Shown: positions 25,411 to 33,900, numbered from the stretch's first letter. The stretch: DNA of 64,000 nucleotides from Mycobacterium heckeshornense (GCF_016592155.1 NZ_AP024237.1:1612001-1676000), one strand, 5' to 3'. Notes: generated by a model from the sequence alone, not told the origin. Numbers and translations: made by a program.

Positions 25411-27052
25411 CCGCCTGCTCGCGGGCCCAGCGGTAATCGGCTTTGCCCGATGGGCTGCGCTCGATCACCGGGCGGAACACGATCGCCTTCGGCAATTTGT
25501 AGCGGGCGATGGAACCGGCGGCGTGCTCGATTAATTCACGCTCGCTGGCTTGAGCGCCCTCGGCGAGTGCGACGATCGCGACGACTTCTTGGCCCCATCG
25601 ATCACTGGGCCGCGCCGCTACCACCACGTCAGCCACTGCCGGATGAGACGCGATCGCCGTTTCAACCTCCTCGGCGAAAATCTTTTCGCCGCCGGAGTTG
25701 ATGCACGCCGAGTCGCGGCCGAGCAACTGGATGGAGCCGTCGGTCAAGTGGCGCGCCCGGTCACCGGGTATCGCGTAGCGGACGCCGTCGATCACGGGGA
25801 AGGTGGCGGCCGTCTTGGCGGCGTCGCCCGTGTAGCCCAGCGGCACGTAACCGCGCTGCGCGAGCCAGCCGACACCGTCGTGGCCCGGCTCGAGCACACG
25901 ACTGAGGTCGTCGGCGACAACGCAGGTGTCCGGACCGGGGTTGAACGTGCCGGTCGATACCGTCCCGGTCATTGACAGGTGACTCATCTGTGCACCGGAT
26001 TCCGAGGAGCCGACACCGTCGACGACGACGAGGCCCGGACGGGCCCGTATCAGCCGCTCTTTGACATGCGGAGTCAGCAGGGCACCGCCGTTAGCCACGA
26101 CCGCCAGCGACGATAGATCCGCGTTGCCCTTCTCGATGGCCGCTGCCAGCGGCCGGGCCATCGCGTCGCCGACCACGGTCACAGCCGCCACCCGCTCACG
26201 CTCGATGGTTCGCACGACCTCGTCGGCGTCCAGGTGGTCCACGACTGTGGGGAAGACAATCGACTGCCCGGTTGTCATCGCCGTCATCACGCTCCACTGG
26301 GCGGCGCCGTGGATCAGCGGCGGCAGGATCATCAATTTGGTTCCGGGTCCGGCGCTGGCGCGGGCGACGAGTTCGGCGTACGAGCCCACCGGTTGTCCGG
26401 TGATCAGGTCTCGTCCGCCGAATGAGGTCATGAAGATGTCGTGCTGACGCCACAGCACACCTTTGGGCATTCCCGTGGTGCCCCCGGTGTATAGCACGTA
26501 CAGGTCATCCGGGGAGGGCTGCACAGGAGGCGGCCCCGGTGAGCCGGATCGGATGATGGCGTCGTAGTCGACCGCACCGTAGATGAGGTCATTGCCTGAG
26601 TCGTCGGCGATTTGGATCAAGACACGCAGCTGCGGGAGATCGGGAAGCACTTCGGCCACTCGCGGGGCGAACGCCGCGTGGTAGAGCAGCGCGCTCGCGC
26701 CGGCGTCGGCCAGCAGATACTGCAGTTCGCTTTTGACGTAGCGGAAGTTGACGTTGAACGGCGCGACCCGCGCCCGGAAGGCTCCAAGCAATGCCTCCAC
26801 GAATTCGGTTCCGTTGTAGGCGTAGATGCCGATCAGGTCCTGGCCCACCTCGTGGCCGGTGAGCGCCGAGCGTTCGGTGTGACAGCCCAGTCCGCGGGAA
26901 TGCAGGTATGACGCGAGTCGGTTGGACCGATCCACGACTTGGGCATACGTGTGGCGGCGTTGGCCGTGGATGACCAGTTCCCGATCAGGGAACGCGGTGC
27001 TGACGGCGTCGGCGACGGCGGGAACCGTGAATTGTGTTGTGGGTTCTGGCAT
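25397..27052 (-). CDS. acyl-CoA synthetase (FadD, steroid/cyclic-acid type)
   Basis: 551-residue AMP-forming ligase: VLYTGGTTGMPKGVLWRQ near residue 190, VDGVGSSESGAQ, LLGRDSACINSGGEKIF and C-terminal RSPSGKADYRWA with the catalytic lysine. It shares its signature with the ligase at 11928. ATG at 27052 has GAGAGG four bases upstream; ATG at 27064 would instead overlap the stop of a small upstream ORF. It converges on the aldehyde dehydrogenase, suggesting aldehyde to acid to acyl-CoA. Confidence 0.9.
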   Translation of the reverse strand: MPEPTTQFTVPAVADAVSTAFPDRELVIHGQRRHTYAQVVDRSNRLASYLHSRGLGCHTERSALTGHEVGQDLIGIYAYNGTEFVEALLGAFRARVAPFNVNFRYVKSELQYLLADAGASALLYHAAFAPRVAEVLPDLPQLRVLIQIADDSGNDLIYGAVDYDAIIRSGSPGPPPVQPSPDDLYVLYTGGTTGMPKGVLWRQHDIFMTSFGGRDLITGQPVGSYAELVARASAGPGTKLMILPPLIHGAAQWSVMTAMTTGQSIVFPTVVDHLDADEVVRTIERERVAAVTVVGDAMARPLAAAIEKGNADLSSLAVVANGGALLTPHVKERLIRARPGLVVVDGVGSSESGAQMSHLSMTGTVSTGTFNPGPDTCVVADDLSRVLEPGHDGVGWLAQRGYVPLGYTGDAAKTAATFPVIDGVRYAIPGDRARHLTDGSIQLLGRDSACINSGGEKIFAEEVETAIASHPAVADVVVAARPSDRWGQEVVAIVALAEGAQASERELIEHAAGSIARYKLPKAIVFRPVIERSPSGKADYRWAREQAVSDG

Positions 27053-27060
27053 TGGGCCTC

Positions 27061-27315
27061 TCATGGCTGGTGCGGTAGCAATCGGGTCATCAGGCCATCG
27101 GCCTCGCTCAGCAGGGTACCGTCAAGAGGCTTCGTCGTTGCGGCGACGAGCGCTTTGCCACTGTCCAGACGGGGTGATGGGGCCGGGCGCCACCCGCAAC
27201 TGGCAGATGGCGTTGAGCCGTTCAATAATTGCTGCGGCGCCGCGACGAGGCAGGGGTGTCTGACCGGCTTGAGCTTTCGGAACCCGCCGCGAACATCCGA
27301 TGTGGCGTGGGTCAC
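27061..27315 (-). CDS. small hypothetical ORF between isochorismatase-like and ligase genes
   Basis: 84 codons. GTG at 27315 overlaps the upstream stop (GTGA) and its own TGA overlaps an ATG of the ligase frame (ATGA), so the ORF fills the 250-bp gap exactly. The peptide (starting MTHATSDVRGGF) shows no recognisable domain, signal or membrane segment, and its composition is unremarkable for a chance ORF in GC-rich DNA. It is either a small coupled gene or a degenerate remnant. Confidence 0.3.
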   Translation of the reverse strand: MTHATSDVRGGFRKLKPVRHPCLVAAPQQLLNGSTPSASCGWRPAPSPRLDSGKALVAATTKPLDGTLLSEADGLMTRLLPHQP

Positions 27316-27929
27316 GGCTGATTCCAGATGCTGAGCAGCTCGTCGGTCGTGGTGAGGGTCGCGAGCAGCGACAGCGTGTTGTCAATAATCGCCGCGGCGT
27401 ACTCGGCGGGAATACCGGCGACGGCGTCGCGGGGCACGATGACGTGATAGGCCGCGTTGACGGCGTCCATCACAAGGTTGGGAATTGCGACGTTGAGCGA
27501 AACGCCGACCGCGACGATGGTAGACACGCCTAGGTTACGCAGGATCGCATCGAGATCGGTGCCTCCCATCGGCCCGACGCCATGCCAGCGGTGCAGGACC
27601 AAGTCGGTTGGTTCCGGCCCTAATTCGGGCAGCAACGACGCGCCCGGGGTGCCAGGAGCAATGTCGACGCTGTCGGAAGAGATGCTGAAGATCTTGGCGT
27701 TGTGGTTGGAGCCGCGGCCGTCGTGCCGTCGCTGCACCAGACAATGCACAACATGGACTCCTGCGGCCCGCGCTGCCGGCAGTAGCCGTACGATGTTGGG
27801 CAGTGCGACTCGTCGGGCTTCTTTCGCCAGTGCGGCCAATCCGGCATCCGGGCCGATGACCGCGCCCTGGCACTCCTGGGTAACGATCGCGGTGTGCCCG
27901 GGTGCCGCGAGTTGTGGGAGCGTCGTCAT
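27312..27929 (-). CDS. isochorismatase-like hydrolase family protein
   Basis: 205 residues with a cysteine-hydrolase (isochorismatase) fold: GHTAIVTQECQGAVIG at the first strand, LVQRRHDGRGSNHNAK, and the strand/helix VAVGVSLNVAIPNLVMDAVNAAY. In amidase/nicotinamidase members the first strand carries Asp and the last helix starts with Cys. Here Glu replaces the Asp and no Cys is present (SLNVAI), so nucleophilic amidase chemistry is unlikely. ATG at 27929 overlaps the Rieske gene stop (ATGA). Confidence 0.75.
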   Translation of the reverse strand: MTTLPQLAAPGHTAIVTQECQGAVIGPDAGLAALAKEARRVALPNIVRLLPAARAAGVHVVHCLVQRRHDGRGSNHNAKIFSISSDSVDIAPGTPGASLLPELGPEPTDLVLHRWHGVGPMGGTDLDAILRNLGVSTIVAVGVSLNVAIPNLVMDAVNAAYHVIVPRDAVAGIPAEYAAAIIDNTLSLLATLTTTDELLSIWNQP

Positions 27930-28918
27930 GTCGGCACGTCGTAGAACTGAGTCGCCCACTTACGCAGCGCCATATAGGGTTTCGCATCCTGCTTGGCCAG
28001 CGGGGGGCGCTCGACGTATTTTTGATACCGCCAGATCTTTAGGTCGTCCCAGACGGTGGAGAGAAACTGCTGCTCGATGCGTTTGCGCAGCGGTTCCGGT
28101 GGTACCTCGGAGTCGTCGCCGGCGAGTCGGGGCCACCAGATGGAGTAGAAAAGGTCCGAACACTCGTCGTCGACCGGTGTGCAGGTGAATATCAACCGGT
28201 GGTTCTGCACCCCTTCGAATGCGCTGATCGCGCCGCCGAGGCCGAACAAGTGGCTGTGGAAACGCAAAGCCATCTTCTCCGGGTCGTCGCTGCTGGCGTC
28301 GGGCCAACCCGCCACGAATCGCCACTCGTGGTCAATGATTTGCCAGTCCAGTACCCGGGGTGTCACCGTGGCGTGATGCACGTACTCGAAATGAGCACTG
28401 TCAGGAGCGTTTTCGGCCACGATCTGCGGATGTACCGGCTCGCGCTGCACACGGCGGGAGAACTCGGGGTAGGCGCGATAGTAAGCCGCGGGGTCGGTCT
28501 CGAACTGCGGGAACTTGTGGAAGATGTCCGGCATTTCCCACTGCGGTTCCTTGCCCTGGGGTTGGTGCCACACAAACACACAGTCGTACTGCTCACGCAC
28601 GGGGAATACCCGCAGGCGCAGCGCCCGGTTGGGCCGGTCCGGCTGGTAGGGGATGTAGCGGTTAGTGCCGTCGGGTCCCCACCGCCAGCCGTGAAACGGG
28701 CACTGGACGCAATCGCCCACCACCGTGCCGCCGTGCCCGATATGGGCACCAAGGTGCTTGCAGTGCGCTTCCAGGACATGCAGTCGGCCGTCTGCATCAC
28801 GGTAGGCGACCAGGTCCTGGCCGAAGTAGTGCAGCGGCCTCACCTCGCCGACCGGAAACTCGGGCGACCAGCCGATCATGAACCAGCCGGTAACTTTCCA
28901 GGTGAACGGGACCTTCAC
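27926..28918 (-). CDS. Rieske non-heme iron oxygenase, KshA-like
   Basis: 330 residues. A Rieske [2Fe-2S] motif lies at about residues 60-90 (CKH, then CVQCPFHGW). The catalytic domain follows, with mononuclear-iron ligands in NAPDSAHFEYVHH and a later aspartate in TVWDDLKIW. Length and layout resemble the oxygenase component of 3-ketosteroid 9-alpha-hydroxylase and related alicyclic hydroxylases. GTG at 28918 (AGGAAGG upstream) is preferred because operator site 6 sits just upstream at 28949. No matching reductase is encoded in the window. Confidence 0.85.
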   Translation of the reverse strand: MKVPFTWKVTGWFMIGWSPEFPVGEVRPLHYFGQDLVAYRDADGRLHVLEAHCKHLGAHIGHGGTVVGDCVQCPFHGWRWGPDGTNRYIPYQPDRPNRALRLRVFPVREQYDCVFVWHQPQGKEPQWEMPDIFHKFPQFETDPAAYYRAYPEFSRRVQREPVHPQIVAENAPDSAHFEYVHHATVTPRVLDWQIIDHEWRFVAGWPDASSDDPEKMALRFHSHLFGLGGAISAFEGVQNHRLIFTCTPVDDECSDLFYSIWWPRLAGDDSEVPPEPLRKRIEQQFLSTVWDDLKIWRYQKYVERPPLAKQDAKPYMALRKWATQFYDVPT

Positions 28919-28948
28919 GCCGGCGCCCTTCCTGAACGCTCCCACTGA

Positions 28949-28967
28949 TACTAAGGACGTTACAGTA
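28949..28967. promoter_or_regulatory. 19-bp operator-like palindrome, site 6
   Basis: TACTAAGG-ACG-TTACAGTA. The right arm is perfect and the left arm matches at only 4 of 8 positions. It lies centrally in the 78-bp divergent promoter region between the Rieske oxygenase and the SnoaL-like gene. Confidence 0.5.
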
Positions 28968-28996
28968 TAGATTTCAGCTCGAGGAGAGGTTACCGG

Positions 28997-29440
28997 GTGG
29001 CCGACGACCTTGAAGCGATCCACCAACTGAAAGCGCGCTACTGCCGCTTCCTCGACACGAAGGATGTCGAGGCGTGGCGCAGCGTGTTCACTACCGATGT
29101 GGTAGTGACGCTGGATATGGCCGTCTCTACCGGCGGAGCGGATCCGATGACGGCCCCGCCGGTAGAAGGCGTCGACAACTTCGTTCCCACCGTGATGGCC
29201 GGACTCGAGGGCGTAGCCACCATGCACCACTGCCATACACCTGAGATCACTTTCACCTCGCCCACGACCGCGTCGGGCATCTGGGCGATGGAAGACGTGC
29301 TGATCTTCGGTGACGGTCGTGAGATGCACGGCGCCGGCCACTATCACGAGACATACGAAAAGCAGGAGGGCGTGTGGCTGATCAAAACCCTGCACCTGAC
29401 TCGGACGGTGCTGCGGATGCTGCGCACTCACCCAGCGTGA
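28997..29440 (+). CDS. SnoaL-like / NTF2-fold protein
   Basis: 147-residue single-domain protein: AIHQLKARYCRFLDTKDVEAWRSVF at the N-terminus, MHHCHTPEITF in the middle and a C-terminal KTLHLTRT strand, as in SnoaL_4 proteins. The family includes the bile-acid 7-alpha-dehydratase BaiE and steroid isomerase-like enzymes, so dehydration or isomerisation of a ring intermediate is possible. GTG at 28997 is used, with GAGGAGAGG upstream. Its stop codon lies inside a long hairpin (29429-29490). Confidence 0.8.
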   Translation: MADDLEAIHQLKARYCRFLDTKDVEAWRSVFTTDVVVTLDMAVSTGGADPMTAPPVEGVDNFVPTVMAGLEGVATMHHCHTPEITFTSPTTASGIWAMEDVLIFGDGREMHGAGHYHETYEKQEGVWLIKTLHLTRTVLRMLRTHPA

Positions 29441-29490
29441 AACTGTTGCAAGGGTGTGCCTCCACGTTCGCAACCGTTTCACGCTGGGTG
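29429..29490. terminator. long hairpin after the SnoaL-like gene
   Basis: CACCCAGCGTGAAAC (29429-29443) pairs perfectly with GTTTCACGCTGGGTG (29476-29490). After one mismatch the stem continues GTTGC/GCAAC, leaving a 20-nt loop. The left arm includes the SnoaL stop codon. There is no U-tract, which is common for mycobacterial hairpin terminators. It would separate this gene from the hydrolase at 29533. Confidence 0.6.
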
Positions 29491-29532
29491 CTCGAGCTGA
29501 GTAGCGGCCGCTCAGATTCGGTCTCGTAGGAG

Positions 29533-30669
29533 ATGACGACCATGGCGGTAACAACGCGTGTTCTCGACGTCACCCGCGAGTTGGCCCTGGTGCTGCCGCG
29601 CACAGTGTCTGGGGTCACCGAGTCAACCGGCTGGTCGAAAGCGTCCCCACGCGGGATCCGCCAGTTCGGTGAAGTGATGTTGGACGAGCTTGTATTGACC
29701 GGCTTTTCGGTGCTGGCTGGCGACGTACCAAAGACTGTGGGACCGCTAAGCGCCTACACTTGCGTGGCCGAAGAACTATCGGGTCTTAGCATCGAGAACG
29801 CCCATGCCGACCCCGAACCATTGCGAGTGCGTAACATCCGTCGGCGCCGCATCGGCACGCTGGCCTACGAGCAGCTGAAGTTCGAACACACCCCGGCGCT
29901 TCCCGCCGCGTTGCAGGCCACAGGTTTGGGCGGTCCGGCGACCGCGGTGGTACACCTGTGCCGGCATCATGACGGACCACGGCCGTGGTTGGTGTGGGTC
30001 CATGGCGCGGGCCAAGGCCGACCGGACGACTTGCTGATGTCGCGAGCCGGCCGCATACAGCACAAACTGGGCGTCAACGTCGCGGTACCGGTGCAGCCCG
30101 GCCACGGTAGCCGTCGTCGCCGGTGGCCGCCCTATCCCGGTATCGATCCGATGATCAACGTGGCAGGCATGATGCGTTCGGTATCGGAGGTTCGCGCCCT
30201 CGTGCGCTGGCTGCAGCCGCAGGCGACCGCGGTTGTCGTATCCGGGGTTTCGATGGGCAGCCCGGTCGCAGCGTTGGTGTCGCATTTGGAGAAGCGGGTC
30301 GACGGCGTCGCACTCTACACGCCGATCCTGGGCCTCAATGCGATGATCGCGCGGCACCTGGAACGCTGGGGTTCGTCACGGCACGCGCTCCGCGAACTCT
30401 TGGGTTCGCCGGTGGTGTCGGCGCTGACGTCGGTGATCGATCCGCTGAGAGTCGAGCCGATGCCGCCGCCAGCGCGACGGCTCATTGTGGGCGCCTGGCA
30501 CGACCGGATGGCGATGCGCGAACCCGCCCTTGCGTTACAGCGGCGGTGGGGTGGCCAATTTTATTGGTACGACGGCAGTCATGTCGGTCACGTTTTCTCA
30601 CGGCGGGTCCAGGCTGTCTCTGAGCGTTTCCTGCAAGGGGTGATCGAAGAAGTGGGGAGGGACGCTTGA
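29533..30669 (+). CDS. alpha/beta hydrolase
   Basis: 378 residues. Strand LVWVHGAGQG carries an HG oxyanion motif, the nucleophile elbow is SGVSMGSPVAAL (G-x-S-x-G) near residue 238, an acid candidate is in VGAWHDRMA and a histidine in GSHVGHVF near the C-terminus. The first ~120 residues are an extension without a recognised domain. Likely an ester, lactone or C-C bond hydrolase for pathway intermediates. The next gene starts with TTG overlapping its stop (TTGA). Confidence 0.8.
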   Translation: MTTMAVTTRVLDVTRELALVLPRTVSGVTESTGWSKASPRGIRQFGEVMLDELVLTGFSVLAGDVPKTVGPLSAYTCVAEELSGLSIENAHADPEPLRVRNIRRRRIGTLAYEQLKFEHTPALPAALQATGLGGPATAVVHLCRHHDGPRPWLVWVHGAGQGRPDDLLMSRAGRIQHKLGVNVAVPVQPGHGSRRRRWPPYPGIDPMINVAGMMRSVSEVRALVRWLQPQATAVVVSGVSMGSPVAALVSHLEKRVDGVALYTPILGLNAMIARHLERWGSSRHALRELLGSPVVSALTSVIDPLRVEPMPPPARRLIVGAWHDRMAMREPALALQRRWGGQFYWYDGSHVGHVFSRRVQAVSERFLQGVIEEVGRDA

Positions 30670-31736
30670 GCGATCGCGTTCTTGACGAGCTGGGTTACTA
30701 CCTGTTGGCCGGAGCGGGCGGCGAAGGCCCCGCAACCTTGATGAGCGAGGCCCGCCGTGGTGAGGAGCTGGGCTTCGGTACCGCGTTCATCTCCGAACGC
30801 TGGAACGTCAAGGAAGCGTCGTCACTCGTCGGCGCCGCCTGCGCGGTGACCAACCGGATGCAGATCGCCACTGCCGCAACCAATCACAACACACGCCATC
30901 CACTGATCACCGCGTCGTGGGCCACTACGATGCACCGGCTGTCCGGAGGACGCTTTACGCTGGGCATCGGTCGCGGGGTCGCGCCGATGTATGCGGCTTT
31001 CGGCATGCCGGCGGTGACAACTGCACAGATGGAGGATTTCGCGACCGTCATGCGCCGGTTGTGGCGTGGCGAGGTGATCCTCAACCACGACGGCCCGATC
31101 GGCAAGTACCCGGTTCTGCTACTCGATCCCGACTTCGACGAAGACATCCGGCTAGCGCTTGTCGCATTCGGTGCCAAGTCGCTTACATTGGGCGGCAGAG
31201 TTTTCGATGAGGTCATTCTGCATACTTATTTCACGCCGGAAACCGTCGAGCGCAGCGTGCGGACCGTCAAAGACGCGGCTGAGCGAGCCGGGCGCGACCC
31301 GGCCACTGTGCGGGTGTGGTCATGCTTCGCCACGGTCGGCGATCACCTGCCCGAGGAGCTTCGGCTGAAGAAGACGGTGGCTCGCCTGGCCACCTATCTT
31401 CAGGGCTACGGCGATCTTCTGGTCCGCACCAATGGTTGGGATCCTGTCGTGCTGCGGCGATTTCGGGAGGACCCGGTCGTGACCTCGATAGCCGGCGCGA
31501 TCGACCAGAAGGCCACAGTCCAGCAGATCGAGCACATTGCGACGTTGATCCCCGAGGAGTGGCTCGAGCCGTCGGCCACCGGGTCGGCCGAACAATGCGT
31601 GCGGCGCATCCGCCAGGAGTTCGACTACGGCGCCGACGCGGTGATCATGCACGGCGCCACACCCGACGAACTAGAGCCCGTCGTCGCCGCATACCGGGCG
31701 AGCAGACGCAAACGCACCCATTCCGCGGCGAAATAG
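30666..31736 (+). CDS. LLM-class F420-dependent oxidoreductase
   Basis: 356-residue luciferase-like monooxygenase-fold protein: LGYYLLAGAGGEGPATLM, AATNHNTRHPLITASWATT and GRFTLGIGRGVAPMY are typical of mycobacterial F420-binding LLM proteins. It would use F420 (or FMN) for hydride transfer to a ketone, alcohol or enone. TTG at 30666 is translationally coupled to the hydrolase. A second LLM protein is at 33901; the two are clearly different subfamilies. Confidence 0.85.
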   Translation: MSDRVLDELGYYLLAGAGGEGPATLMSEARRGEELGFGTAFISERWNVKEASSLVGAACAVTNRMQIATAATNHNTRHPLITASWATTMHRLSGGRFTLGIGRGVAPMYAAFGMPAVTTAQMEDFATVMRRLWRGEVILNHDGPIGKYPVLLLDPDFDEDIRLALVAFGAKSLTLGGRVFDEVILHTYFTPETVERSVRTVKDAAERAGRDPATVRVWSCFATVGDHLPEELRLKKTVARLATYLQGYGDLLVRTNGWDPVVLRRFREDPVVTSIAGAIDQKATVQQIEHIATLIPEEWLEPSATGSAEQCVRRIRQEFDYGADAVIMHGATPDELEPVVAAYRASRRKRTHSAAK

Positions 31737-31762
31737 GGTGCTTTGGCATCTGCTCGGCACCT

Positions 31763-33259
31763 TTACGGCATGATCGCGGTCCGGGTGACCGGCTCGGCGA
31801 CAGCCTGGCGGGCGTACAAACCTCGCTGCAACGAAACCAGAAGTGCATCACGGGTCTCGCGCGGATCGATGAGCTCGTCGAAGCCCATGTGCTCGGCCGA
31901 CCGATACGACGCCTCCAGCTCCGCTTTTCGCAGTTTCGCCGAAAGGTCTTCACCGGCGTGCGAGGCACGACTCAATGCCGCAGCGCTCATCGCGCCCATC
32001 GTCGCGCCCGGATAGGCGAACGTCGCCACCTGGTCGTCGAACCCGATCAACGACATGACCATGGAGCCGAACCCGTACGCTTTGCGTAGGGTGACATGCA
32101 ATTTCAGGGTGGTCGCCACGGTCTGAGCGGCGAACATTCGCGCGCCGCTGCGCAGCACGCCGTCGCGTTCCGAGCGGCTGCCGGGTAGCATGCCGGGGTT
32201 GTCGGCCAAAAAGACGATCGGCAAGTGGAACGAGTCAGCCACCATGATGAAATGTGCTGCCTTGTCAGCGGCCTCGGCGTCGATCGAGCCGGCCAACACC
32301 TTGGGCTGGTTGGCGACAACCGCAACCGGGTGACCTCCCAGATGGGCCAAGGCACAGATGATCGCCGGGCCGAACTTCGGCTGGATCTCGAACCAGTCAG
32401 GCCGGTCGAACACAACGTCGAGCACGGCGCGCATATCGTAAACGCGGCGGTTGTCGCGCGAGACGATATCGAGCAATTCAGGTGTCGGCCGCGGCTGGGC
32501 GGCGTCGTCGGCGGGCAACGACGGCGGATACGACCAGGCGCTGGACGGAAAGTAGGACAGGTAGCGGCGGATCGCGTCGAGAACCGCTGCGTCGTCGTCG
32601 GCGACATTGTGAATTACCCCGCTGGCCAGCGCAACATCGGGTCCTCCGAGATCCTCTTTGGAAATGTCTTCTCCGGTCGACTCTTTGACGACCGGCGGCC
32701 CGGCGGTGAAAATCGCACCCTGGCGGCTCATGATCCGGAAGTCGCATACCGGAGCGACCAGCGCCCCGTGACCCGCCGAGGACCCGAGCACGGCTGCGAC
32801 GGTCGGCACCCGCCCCGAGCAGCGGGCCTGGGCCAGCAGATCGGTCGGTGTGCGCCCGTAGTGCGCACCGGTTGGCCGGAAGCCGGCACCCTCCAGCAAC
32901 ATGACGAGCGGAACCTTGTCGCGCAGGGCGAGTTCGGCGATGCGGTAACGCTTGGAATTGCTGCCCGGCGCGATGGTGCCGGCCATCGTGGTGAAATCTT
33001 CTGCGCCGACCATCACCGGGGAGCCGTTGATGCAGCCCGAACCCGCTACGATCGCGTCGGCCGCGACTTCGCCGCCGACCAGTGTGCCGAGCTCACGAAA
33101 TGTGCCAGGGTCCAGGAGTCGTTCGATACGTGCGCGGGCGTCGAGCTTGCCTTTGCTGCGGTGCTTGGTGAGCCGTTCGGGCCCCCCCATGCCGCGCGCG
33201 TGCTGACGACGGCTGTTGAGGTCGTCGAGCGTCTCCTCCCAATCGCGGGGCCTGGTCAT
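31763..33259 (-). CDS. acyl-CoA carboxyltransferase (AccD-like beta subunit)
   Basis: 498-residue carboxyl transferase: the N-terminal half has KLDARARIERLLDPGTF, AGTIAPGSNSKRYRIAELAL and LLEGAGFRPTG; the C-terminal half has VFLADNPGMLPGS and KAYGFGSMVMSL. Size and motifs fit the beta subunit of acyl-CoA or geranyl-/methylcrotonyl-type carboxylases. No biotin carboxylase or biotin carrier gene is in the window, so it must share an alpha subunit encoded elsewhere or do other chemistry. It diverges from the PPOX gene, with operator site 7 between. Confidence 0.85.
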   Translation of the reverse strand: MTRPRDWEETLDDLNSRRQHARGMGGPERLTKHRSKGKLDARARIERLLDPGTFRELGTLVGGEVAADAIVAGSGCINGSPVMVGAEDFTTMAGTIAPGSNSKRYRIAELALRDKVPLVMLLEGAGFRPTGAHYGRTPTDLLAQARCSGRVPTVAAVLGSSAGHGALVAPVCDFRIMSRQGAIFTAGPPVVKESTGEDISKEDLGGPDVALASGVIHNVADDDAAVLDAIRRYLSYFPSSAWSYPPSLPADDAAQPRPTPELLDIVSRDNRRVYDMRAVLDVVFDRPDWFEIQPKFGPAIICALAHLGGHPVAVVANQPKVLAGSIDAEAADKAAHFIMVADSFHLPIVFLADNPGMLPGSRSERDGVLRSGARMFAAQTVATTLKLHVTLRKAYGFGSMVMSLIGFDDQVATFAYPGATMGAMSAAALSRASHAGEDLSAKLRKAELEASYRSAEHMGFDELIDPRETRDALLVSLQRGLYARQAVAEPVTRTAIMP

Positions 33260-33305
33260 GCTCCTGTCCTAACTCGTCGCAGGCGATCGCCGAATCGAGC
33301 CGACG

Positions 33306-33324
33306 TACTGAACTGCTTACTGTA
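33306..33324. promoter_or_regulatory. 19-bp operator-like palindrome, site 7
   Basis: TACTGAAC-TGC-TTACTGTA. The right arm matches 7 of 8 and the left 6 of 8 positions. It is in the divergent region between the carboxyltransferase (start 33259) and PPOX (start 33359). Almost identical to site 8, defining a subtype with GAAC in the left arm. Confidence 0.55.
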
Positions 33325-33358
33325 GCGTCGGCGAGAGTAATGGTCACCGGCGGATGGA

Positions 33359-33826
33359 GTGAGCACCATGATCCGATTGACGACCGAGGAGGCGTGGGAC
33401 GTCGTCGCGGGCTCGCATACCGGAATTCTGACGACGCTGCGCCGCGACGGCATGCCGATAGCGCTGCCGGTGTGGTTCGTAGTCGACGACCATACGATCG
33501 CGCTGATGACGCCGGCCGGCACCAAGAAGATTGCCCGGGTCCGGCATGACCCGCGGGCGTCGTTTCTGGTGGAGTCGGGTGAGCGCTGGGCTGAGCTGCG
33601 CGGTGTCCATTTCACCGGCCGCGTGGACATCGTCGATGACGCGGCGGCCACGGCTCGAATCAATGACGCGCTTAGCGCTAAGTACGCGGCGTTCCGCCCG
33701 CGACTCGACACCCTTCCAGCGGCGACCCAGTCCTACTATGCGAAGCAGATTTTTCTTCGTTTCGTCCCCGATTCGCGCATCCTGACCTGGGACAACTCGC
33801 GCCTCGCTACAGGTCAGAAACGTTGA
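33359..33826 (+). CDS. PPOX-class flavin/F420-binding protein
   Basis: 155-residue split-barrel protein of the pyridoxamine 5'-phosphate oxidase superfamily: HTGILTTLRRDGMPIALPVWFVV, IALMTPAGTKKIARVRHDPRASFLVE and a C-terminal ILTWDNSR. Mycobacterial members often bind F420 and reduce enones or quinones. GTG at 33359 is used; ATG at 33368 is possible. Followed by an LLM protein with its own operator, consistent with F420-linked redox steps. Confidence 0.85.
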   Translation: MSTMIRLTTEEAWDVVAGSHTGILTTLRRDGMPIALPVWFVVDDHTIALMTPAGTKKIARVRHDPRASFLVESGERWAELRGVHFTGRVDIVDDAAATARINDALSAKYAAFRPRLDTLPAATQSYYAKQIFLRFVPDSRILTWDNSRLATGQKR

Positions 33827-33829
33827 CCC

Positions 33830-33848
33830 TACCGAACGGCTTACTGTA
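33830..33848. promoter_or_regulatory. 19-bp operator-like palindrome, site 8
   Basis: TACCGAAC-GGC-TTACTGTA. It differs from site 7 at only three of 19 positions. It lies 4 bp after the PPOX stop and 52 bp before the LLM start at 33901, so it marks a separate promoter for LLM plus P450. It is the last copy seen in the window. Confidence 0.55.
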
Positions 33849-33900
33849 GCTTACTTAACATGAGTCGTGGGTGCTGTGCGCGAGCGGGAAACGCACACGG

